DNA from: Enterococcus sp. 4G2_DIV0659
Lineage (GTDB): Bacteria; Bacillota; Bacilli; Lactobacillales; Enterococcaceae
NCBI RefSeq assembly: GCF_002140715.2
Contig: NZ_NGLE02000002.1
Coordinates: 1 to 30,602 of the forward strand
DNA length: 30,602 nucleotides
Direction of reading: 5' to 3'
The notes beneath the pieces are model-generated. The model was not told where the DNA came from, ran no database searches, and saw only the letters and a program-made list of their open reading frames with translations. Shown one piece after another: positions 1 through 5,157 of this stretch (position 1 is the stretch's first letter; each line of letters opens with the position of its first letter). The translations under genes were made by a program, and so were the position numbers.

Positions 1-1
1 G

Positions 2-871
2 CAACAGTTAATTGCCTGGTCAATGAAATATCAACCAGCAGTAACCCATAAGAAACATAATTTTGCTCTTGTTCCAGGGAAAAAAATTCGACAAATCGAT
101 GAAAAATGGGTTAATTTACTGTTTGAAAACCCAGAAATCATTGGTAGTAAGGGAGTAGAAGGTAGAAATACCGCTATTTTTACGCTTGCTTTGGCGTACT
201 ATTCTTCTGAGATTGAACAGGACGTTTGTTTTGACGATATGGACATATTTAACAGTTCGTTAGATTATCCTTTAAGTAATGCCGAAGTGTGGAAAATTGT
301 TAAAAGTGCGTACAGAGGAAAGTATCGGGGGGCAACAAAAAAATTTGTCAGAATCCTTTTAGGCGAATGGGCTAAACGAGTATATTCCGATGATGAACTT
401 TTTACACAAAAGCGAAATGCAATGTACAAATTCAAAAAAGATCGATCAGAAAGAAAGAGATCACACGTCCATGAATGGAAAGCAGATATTTTAGAGTACC
501 TGGAGAGTGAATGCTATCGATACCGACCAGAAATTGAATTAACTAAGAGTGAATTACAAGCAGCTGTACAATACCAGGATAAACCTATCCCAAAGAGATC
601 ACTAGACAAAGCTTTAAATGAGCTAAAAGCTGAAGGTAAGATTTATGTGCAAGTGAGATCTGGCCGAGGTGGGGGACTAGTCGTTGCAACAAGAAAAGCG
701 CTGATCCGCACAGTAATTGTGGTGAATCAGCACGTCAAGAAGGCGTATAAAAACGCCATAAGAACCTTTTTCAAAGAAGCAGCGATGCTAACTAAGATGA
801 TCGAAACACCAGGAACAGATAAGAAATTAGGGTTATTTGGTGAGCAAACAAATCTATGGGACACTGGATAA
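2..871 (+). CDS. rep: Replication initiator, RepE/RepS (Inc18) type, C-terminal part
   Basis: The reading frame is open from the first bases of the window, so this is the 3' part of a longer gene; the first in-frame ATG at 23 is internal. About 289 residues are visible. The segment with IDEKWVNLL, GVEGRNTAIFTLALAYYSS and the later KFKKDRSERKR closely follows my memory of the C-terminal half of RepE of pAMbeta1 and relatives (about 500 residues), including the final short 'LGLF...DTG' ending. In that family the protein opens the origin just downstream of its own gene and loads host PolI for unidirectional theta replication. The C-terminal third looks like a winged-helix DNA-binding segment (SKRSLDKALNELKAEGKI-like helix-turn-helix spacing). 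The gene converges with the regulator at 957. Family assignment is confident; the exact plasmid subgroup cannot be told from this part alone. Confidence 0.85.
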   Translation, partial: QQLIAWSMKYQPAVTHKKHNFALVPGKKIRQIDEKWVNLLFENPEIIGSKGVEGRNTAIFTLALAYYSSEIEQDVCFDDMDIFNSSLDYPLSNAEVWKIVKSAYRGKYRGATKKFVRILLGEWAKRVYSDDELFTQKRNAMYKFKKDRSERKRSHVHEWKADILEYLESECYRYRPEIELTKSELQAAVQYQDKPIPKRSLDKALNELKAEGKIYVQVRSGRGGGLVVATRKALIRTVIVVNQHVKKAYKNAIRTFFKEAAMLTKMIETPGTDKKLGLFGEQTNLWDTG

Positions 872-956
872 ATTAAAACATGCACACTGCCAATACATTA
901 TATCTAGGATACTTTTAACAATAAAAAACCACTGGGTTAATAGTGCTTTCCGTAGC
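872..956. other. Possible replication origin / convergent intergenic stretch
   Basis: This AT-rich gap lies directly after the rep stop codon and before the end of the leftward regulator gene. In pAMbeta1-type replicons the origin sits just downstream of repE, so position is the main argument. I see no clear iterons; a weak CACT/AGTG hairpin near 931-948 is too poor to call a terminator. Confidence 0.3.
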
Positions 957-1877
957 TTATTTATTTACTAGTATTGTTGGGTATTTATGTGTTTCTAGGT
1001 AGTAATCTGCTTTTGTAGTTAAATTGTTTAGTTCTGTCTCGAATGATCGAGCTGTTTTTTCGTCTCCGATAAATCTGGTGATTTGTATTATTTGTCTTGC
1101 TTTTTCGATGTATATTGTATCTTTTTTTAAAAAACGTAAGGCAATATTTTTGTGGTATTCTAATATCATTCTCGAATGATATGAAGTTGAGGTATCAATC
1201 ATTGTTTCAGCAAGGGAGATATAGTCTATTGCCTTTTTGTAGTCGAGATTGTAAATTGCTATGGTAATGACATTTGATAGAACTAGGAACGCATAGTTTA
1301 AAGTTTTTGCTGTTCTGTTTTTTGTATCTGTTACGGGAAACATGTGTCTTATTATGATATTTGACTGTTCTTCGGTTAGACAGGTTATTGTGTTTAGAAT
1401 GAGCAAATAGTCATATTGTCCGTAGAAATTGGTACTAGTTATGTACTCGACAATGTATTCTTTTTCGTAATTATTTAAAGGAGTAACTTTATTTTTTGTA
1501 AGGCCTGACATTATGTTTTTTATTGCTGCGTACGCTATTACTTCTTTTTGAGACATAGTTTTGATATCTTTATTCACTTTGTATAGTGGATGATTTAGTA
1601 GTTTGGTTATTATCATTTCGTTTTCAGGGTCAGTAATTGCACTGTTGAAAATTTTAATAAAATTATTTATCAGATTATTATTTTCAGCGTATAAACTTAG
1701 TTCTTCTAGGCTTATGTTTAGTCTGTCGATTATTTCTTGTAGAGTATCTAGTTTTAAGGTACTCTTACCGTTTTCAATTTTTGAATAACCTGAATGGCTT
1801 AAAACGCCCGGAAGCATGTCTTTTTGCTGTATGTTGCGTAATTCTCTGATATGTTTAATAGACTCTAAGTATGACAT
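957..1877 (-). CDS. Rgg/PrgX-like (RRNPP family) peptide-responsive transcriptional regulator
   Basis: A 306-residue protein on the minus strand. The start is placed at 1877 because AAGGAGTG lies five bases upstream; an upstream in-frame ATG would put a palindrome inside the gene and lacks such a site. Residues 1-70 form an XRE-type helix-turn-helix (IKHIRELRNIQQKDM, then SHSGYSKIENGKSTLKLDTL), followed by a long all-helical region with TPR-like pairs such as YAFLVLSNVITIAIYNLDYKKAIDYI. Length and layout match Rgg and PrgX/TraA proteins (about 280-320 residues), which bind small hydrophobic peptides in the C-terminal part and DNA at the N-terminus. A 21-codon hydrophobic peptide gene is divergently placed at 2091, as for Rgg-SHP and PrgX-PrgQ pairs. 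Matching palindromes at 1891 and 1985 are likely operators. Family membership is confident; that it controls conjugation is inference from position at the head of the transfer region. Confidence 0.85.
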   Translation of the reverse strand: MSYLESIKHIRELRNIQQKDMLPGVLSHSGYSKIENGKSTLKLDTLQEIIDRLNISLEELSLYAENNNLINNFIKIFNSAITDPENEMIITKLLNHPLYKVNKDIKTMSQKEVIAYAAIKNIMSGLTKNKVTPLNNYEKEYIVEYITSTNFYGQYDYLLILNTITCLTEEQSNIIIRHMFPVTDTKNRTAKTLNYAFLVLSNVITIAIYNLDYKKAIDYISLAETMIDTSTSYHSRMILEYHKNIALRFLKKDTIYIEKARQIIQITRFIGDEKTARSFETELNNLTTKADYYLETHKYPTILVNK

Positions 1878-1890
1878 TTTTTCACTCCTT

Positions 1891-1905
1891 GTTCCAAAAT
1901 GGAAC
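1891..1905. promoter_or_regulatory. Operator candidate 1: GTTCCAAAATGGAAC
   Basis: Perfect inverted repeat GTTCCA-aaa-TGGAAC immediately upstream of the regulator's Shine-Dalgarno site. Its core TTCCAAAATGGAA matches the second site at 1985 in sequence and spacing. Binding here would block transcription or translation of the regulator gene, consistent with autoregulation. Confidence 0.6.
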
Positions 1906-1984
1906 ATTTTTATTTATTTTATGTATTTTTTTTGTTAAATATGTTGAATTTTAAGCAAAATCCTTTTATATCAAGCTTCTTTAT

Positions 1985-1999
1985 TTTCCTAAATGGAAA
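1985..1999. promoter_or_regulatory. Operator candidate 2: TTTCCTAAATGGAAA
   Basis: Inverted repeat TTTCC-taaat-GGAAA sharing the TTCC-N5-GGAA architecture of the site at 1891; centres are 94 bp apart, about nine helical turns. It lies just upstream of the -35 region of the peptide promoter, where an activator would sit. Confidence 0.55.
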
Positions 2000-2013
2000 G
2001 CAAAAAAATTAAA

Positions 2014-2044
2014 TTGTTTACTTATTGTTTTTTCATGTTATAAT
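2014..2044 (+). promoter_or_regulatory. Promoter of the peptide gene, extended -10
   Basis: TATAAT at 2039-2044 preceded by TG with one base between (extended -10). The -35 is poor: TTTACT (2017, 16-bp spacer) or TTGTTT (2014, 19-bp spacer). A good -10 with a weak -35 and an operator just upstream suggests activator-dependent transcription. Transcription would start near 2051. Confidence 0.6.
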
Positions 2045-2090
2045 TAGTTAAGAAATATTTCTTAGAAAAGACGTAAGGGGGCTGATAGAA

Positions 2091-2156
2091 TTGATAACAA
2101 CAGCAGTGTTAGTTTCGTCTTTAGTGACCATTTTTATTGTAGTTGCTGGTGGTTAA
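2091..2156 (+). CDS. Short hydrophobic signalling peptide precursor (SHP / pheromone-inhibitor-like)
   Basis: A 21-codon gene with a TTG start and AAGGGGG nine bases upstream. The peptide begins MITTAVLVSS and ends LVTIFIVVAGG: no charged residues and a hydrophobic, glycine-ending tail. Two known groups fit. Streptococcal SHP peptides recognised by Rgg2/Rgg3 end in IIVGG after cleavage to about eight residues, and plasmid inhibitor peptides such as those from prgQ or ipd are 21-23 residue precursors ending in a hydrophobic hepta- or octapeptide. Divergent placement next to an Rgg/PrgX-type regulator is the usual arrangement for both. The active form would be the last seven to nine residues (for example IFIVVAGG), exported and possibly trimmed by Eep-type protease, then taken up by an oligopeptide permease. 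It could also be an unrelated leader peptide, but the context argues against that. Confidence 0.7.
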   Translation: MITTAVLVSSLVTIFIVVAGG

Positions 2157-2256
2157 TTTTAATTTGCTTTTATTAGAATGATATGTTAGTCTTTTTTCGA
2201 ATGTAAAAATTTTAGATTTTTTGTTTTAAGAAGTTAGCGAACAACTAAATAAAGAG

Positions 2257-2326
2257 CCTAACTATTACCCCTTCCAACTAGATGAACGCCAATTCATTTA
2301 GAAGGTCAAGCGGAATAATAGTCAGG
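2257..2326. other. Long imperfect stem-loop in the peptide transcript leader
   Basis: Nested pairing: CCT/AGG and ACTATTA (2261) with TAATAGT (2316), then CCTT (2270) with AAGG (2302), then CTAGATGAA (2278) with TTCATTTAG (2293). It is not followed by a T-run on the plus strand; on the minus strand it is followed by a T-rich stretch, so it could end a leftward RNA. Its place after the peptide gene recalls the IRS1 stem-loop of pCF10 prgQ. Confidence 0.5.
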
Positions 2327-2395
2327 ACAGAATCATGTATACCCATGAACTGTCGCAATCGGCTCCTTGTTGTAACAAACGTCACAACGAAGTTA

Positions 2396-2404
2396 ATTAT
2401 AACA
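2396..2404 (-). promoter_or_regulatory. Possible antisense promoter, extended -10
   Basis: On the minus strand this reads TG-T-TATAAT, an extended -10. No clear -35 is visible. A leftward RNA from about 2389 would run antisense to the leader and meet the stem-loop at 2257-2326. This matches the logic of Anti-Q in pCF10, but the call rests on one motif. Confidence 0.3.
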
Positions 2405-2572
2405 ATAATTCTATGGAAATGATAGAAAAACCTTTATTTTTCTGTTATACAAAACTTACTAAGAGTCTGGGAGACCTTAGTTCATTGTATCAAATAATGG
2501 CGCAGTTTTGTAGGTCTATGCTTTTCCTTAAATTATTTGTAATAAAAAACGATTGTGATGGTTACAGCAGTG

Positions 2573-2611
2573 GAGGATAAGACACAGTTTATGTGTCTTA
2601 TCCTCTTTTTT
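2573..2611 (+). terminator. Strong intrinsic terminator/attenuator ahead of the first larger gene
   Basis: Perfect 14-bp stem, GAGGATAAGACACA (2573-2586) with TGTGTCTTATCCTC (2592-2605), five-base loop, then TTTTTT. It lies after the 400-base leader and 50 bases before the gene at 2658, so it would cut off peptide transcripts unless read through. Confidence 0.9.
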
Positions 2612-2657
2612 GTTGTTCGTTAACTTGTCAAAATCAATTTGGGAAGGATAGATTCTA

Positions 2658-2966
2658 TTGGGGAAAGCTATTAGTAAGCGTAAAAGTAAAGTGCAATACC
2701 GAGATATTTGTTTGCCAATCGATTTGATTCGGAAAGTTACTACAGTTCGTACTTTCGATAAAAGAACCTGGGTTAACATGTGGGACGGCAGTTTTGCTAG
2801 ACGTTCAGTTGATGGTTCTGGTGTTGATAAGGTAGAGCTGCTGCATGGAATTTTTGATAATATTCAAACTGCTGCGGAAAAAGATATCGTCGTTGCTAGA
2901 AAAGATCACCCGGAACAAGTATTGCGCTTTTTGGTTAGTCCGTATGTGATCGGACGTAGGAAGTGA
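2658..2966 (+). CDS. Hypothetical protein, first gene after the attenuator
   Basis: 102 residues with a TTG start; GGGAAGGA lies about ten bases upstream. The N-terminus is basic (GKAISKRKSK) and the rest mixed, with no membrane segment, signal peptide or motif I recognise. It is the first gene reached by transcripts that pass the terminator at 2573, the position occupied by regulatory or transfer-start genes in pheromone plasmids. That makes a regulatory or DNA-binding role conceivable, but nothing in the sequence shows it. Confidence 0.6.
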   Translation: MGKAISKRKSKVQYRDICLPIDLIRKVTTVRTFDKRTWVNMWDGSFARRSVDGSGVDKVELLHGIFDNIQTAAEKDIVVARKDHPEQVLRFLVSPYVIGRRK

Positions 2967-3140
2967 GCCAACATTAGATTTCTTTTGTTGGTTAGTGAAA
3001 TCCCTTGTACTAAATAGTTTCATTGATCCTTGAAAATTGAATAACATATTTGAGCGTAAAAAAAAGACAAATTGGTGACTACCCACTGATTGTTAGCTCA
3101 ACAAAGGTAGAGCTAGTATCTTTTGAGGGAAAGAGAACGC

Positions 3141-3326
3141 ATGCAGTATTTATGTCACTCAATGAAAGTAAGTAGAACGGTTGAGCGTTCCACCAGGAAC
3201 CAGCCGCTTGCAGAAGGACTTCTGATGCTTTTTCCACGGAAGTTGAGGGACATAAAACGAAGGTTGCTTATTCAAGCCGAAAATAAGCGGGGTACGCTTT
3301 GTTTCCGAAAAGCGATAATTCACTAA
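3141..3326 (+). CDS. Doubtful small basic ORF
   Basis: 61 codons from ATG at 3141, with GAGGGAAAG eight bases upstream; a TTG at 3123 would extend it slightly. The product is very basic with many Arg and Lys and no recognised motif. The DNA beneath is full of short inverted repeats, so this stretch may act as RNA or DNA structure rather than as a gene. Confidence 0.25.
   Translation: MQYLCHSMKVSRTVERSTRNQPLAEGLLMLFPRKLRDIKRRLLIQAENKRGTLCFRKAIIH
3175..3314. other. Cluster of four short hairpins
   Basis: In 140 bases: GAACG...CGTTC (about 3175-3190), CAGAAG-GA-CTTCTG (3211-3224), GCTTATT (3266) with AATAAGC (3282), and CGCTTT (3295) with AAAGCG (3309). None has a T-run, so they are not terminators. 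A structured non-coding RNA or a multi-site protein target is possible. Confidence 0.4.
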
Positions 3327-3365
3327 TGAACAAAGGAAATCTATTAGAAATGAAAGGAGAAGCGA

Positions 3366-3653
3366 ATGAAGAAAGACAATCAAAAGCAACTGATTGATGA
3401 TTTGATACAATTTATGAGATCAGGAAATCGAAAAACGATTGCTATTGCTGATTATATTGAATTAACAAAGTCTAGAAAAAAATGGACGGAGAAACAAATA
3501 AACGATTTATACAGAGCGTTAAATCGCACGAAAGCTTTGAGTGTTTCGTCTTCTCAATATGAGAAACCAATGAAAGTTAGAGATGTGGAAACGCAGAAGA
3601 TTCGTTATATTAAAATCACATATACACGCACTGAAGCAATGTTGCTTGTTTAA
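3366..3653 (+). CDS. Hypothetical protein, 95 residues
   Basis: ATG at 3366 with GAAAGGAGAAG just upstream. A soluble, basic, mostly helical protein (KKDNQKQLIDDLIQFM..., WTEKQINDLYRALNRTKAL) ending in a beta-rich tail (TQKIRYIKITYTRTEAML). The N-terminal two thirds could be a small winged-helix DNA-binding domain, but I do not recognise the family. It precedes the membrane-protein genes of the same orientation by less than 100 bases, so it probably belongs to the same transcript. Confidence 0.65.
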   Translation: MKKDNQKQLIDDLIQFMRSGNRKTIAIADYIELTKSRKKWTEKQINDLYRALNRTKALSVSSSQYEKPMKVRDVETQKIRYIKITYTRTEAMLLV

Positions 3654-3731
3654 CGAATGAAGCAGAAAAAACAGAAATGGTGGACGTTTAGGATTGAATA
3701 CCTTACTATTAGAGTAGGAGTGAGTGGAATC

Positions 3732-3896
3732 ATGAAAAAAATGAATCAGTACAAAATTAAAGTTTTAGGATCATTGTTAGCAGCGGTATTTTTTGTTTTA
3801 TTGAATTTTGAACGAAATAGTTTATTAATCGCTTTGTTAATCAGTTACTCATTATTTCAAGCGATGGATTTATACCATGAATCGAAAATAATTTAA
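3732..3896 (+). CDS. Small two-helix membrane protein
   Basis: 54 residues. The start is set at ATG 3732 because AGGAGTGAG lies just upstream; the longer reading from 3657 lacks such a site. After a basic N-terminus there are two hydrophobic segments (VLGSLLAAVFFVLLNF and SLLIALLISYSLFQAM). Function unknown; it sits directly before the coiled-coil protein and the adhesin, so a cell-envelope role in transfer is plausible but unproven. Confidence 0.6.
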   Translation: MKKMNQYKIKVLGSLLAAVFFVLLNFERNSLLIALLISYSLFQAMDLYHESKII

Positions 3897-3913
3897 AAAT
3901 GGAGGATTTAGAT

Positions 3914-5017
3914 ATGAAAAAGTGGACGAAAAAGACGAAAAGAACAGTAGTATTGGGGATGTTAGTAATTGCTTTAGTTGGTGGTGGTAGTGCCTATGCC
4001 TATAGCAGCCAATCAAAACAACAGCTGGAAGCGGCACAAACACAAGTAATGGATCAAGAAGCAGCATTGAAGAATTTAAATAGTGATTTAAAAGGGTATT
4101 TTGATAAAAAATCACCTTCCTATTTAGTCGAAAATATGCAAGAGAGCCAGATAAAAGACTTTAAAAAAGACGTTGAAAAGGCGACCAGTCTTAAAGAAAC
4201 GACCGCAAAAGTTGATCATTCCACTTTTGATAAGGAAGTAGAAGCAATAAATGAAACAATGAAGAAAATTGAAAAGACATTTGAGCTGCAGCAAGCAACA
4301 AATAAATTATTCCAGGGTACAGCTGTAAATGGTGCTAAGATTTCAAAAGATTTACCGATTGCAGACGATTTGAAACAAGAAACAATCGATCAAGTAAAAA
4401 AATCAATGGAGAAAACAACGTCTGATTTTGAAAAGACAATCCAATCATTGACTACTGAAGCTGAAAACCAATTGAAACAGCTGGATAAGGCAAAACAAGC
4501 CACTGCAAAGGTTTATAAAGACAAAGTGATCTCTACCGATACAAAGCTTTATGATACAGCTAAAATAGAAGTCGATAAGATCAAAAATGCCAAAGGAAAA
4601 AAAACATTAATGGATCAATTAAGCAAAGTAAAGGCTGATATCGATAAAAAAGCAAGTGAAGAAGCGAAAGAGCAATCTGAAGTTAAACAAGAAAACGGCG
4701 TGATTCAACAGAAACCTAAAACGCCTGAAGCCCCGCAAGTATCCGTTCAAACGGATCAAAGATATACACCAGATTACACAGAAACTGGTGGTGCAGCTGA
4801 CACTGGAGATTATGTGCCGCAAGAAGGCAATGGGAATTCTCAACCACAAGTTCCGGTAACACAAGAGCAAACACCACCTGCAACTGGAGGAGGGCAAACT
4901 GTACCTCCAGCCAAGGAGAGTGAACAACCAACTGTTCCAAATTATCCAACAGGTGAGCAAGAAGGCAATTCTAATTGGGGTGGATCATGGACGGGCGGCT
5001 GGGAAGACGTTAAGTAA
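3914..5017 (+). CDS. Membrane-anchored or secreted coiled-coil protein with Pro/Gly/Gln-rich tail
   Basis: 367 residues from ATG 3914, preceded by ATGGAGG; the upstream in-frame ATG at 3899 overlaps that ribosome site and is rejected. A basic start (KKWTKKTKRT) leads into one hydrophobic segment (VVLGMLVIALVGGGSAYAY, about residues 11-29) that could be a signal peptide or anchor. Residues 35-260 are charged and helical with heptad-like spacing, so a coiled coil. Residues 265-367 are low-complexity and rich in P, Q, G, T, ending in repeated NWGGSWTGGWED. There is no sortase motif. It lies just upstream of the adhesin and ends with its own terminator. Family not recognised; a surface stalk or spacer in the mating apparatus is a guess. 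Confidence 0.75.
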   Translation: MKKWTKKTKRTVVLGMLVIALVGGGSAYAYSSQSKQQLEAAQTQVMDQEAALKNLNSDLKGYFDKKSPSYLVENMQESQIKDFKKDVEKATSLKETTAKVDHSTFDKEVEAINETMKKIEKTFELQQATNKLFQGTAVNGAKISKDLPIADDLKQETIDQVKKSMEKTTSDFEKTIQSLTTEAENQLKQLDKAKQATAKVYKDKVISTDTKLYDTAKIEVDKIKNAKGKKTLMDQLSKVKADIDKKASEEAKEQSEVKQENGVIQQKPKTPEAPQVSVQTDQRYTPDYTETGGAADTGDYVPQEGNGNSQPQVPVTQEQTPPATGGGQTVPPAKESEQPTVPNYPTGEQEGNSNWGGSWTGGWEDVK

Positions 5018-5032
5018 AATAAATAATTAAAG

Positions 5033-5060
5033 GCAGACGTAAACACTCGTCTGCTTTTTT
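5033..5060 (+). terminator. Intrinsic terminator after the coiled-coil protein gene
   Basis: GCAGACG (5033-5039) pairs with CGTCTGC (5048-5054) and is followed by TTTTTT. Confidence 0.85.
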
Positions 5061-5082
5061 GTTGTTAAAAAGGAGGGAATTT

Positions 5083-5109
5083 ATGAGAATCAGGGCACCA
5101 GTTTTTTAA
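5083..5109 (+). CDS. Possible eight-codon leader peptide before the adhesin
   Basis: ATG at 5083 with a near-perfect AAGGAGGG, encoding MRIRAPVF then TAA. It lies 49 bases before the adhesin start, which has its own GGAGG. The strong ribosome site on such a short frame suggests a translated leader; it could also be chance. Confidence 0.3.
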   Translation: MRIRAPVF

Positions 5110-5157
5110 GATTGATTCAAAAATGTACAAAAAATTAATATTGGAGGAAAAAATCAA

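Noticed and set aside
2335..2580. 81-codon plus-strand frame between the peptide gene and the terminator
   Set aside because: It has no ribosome site, an odd Cys/Met-rich composition and runs into the terminator stem; the DNA is better explained as a structured leader.
3899..3913. Upstream ATG of the coiled-coil protein gene
   Set aside because: This ATG is part of the ATGGAGG ribosome site used by the ATG at 3914.
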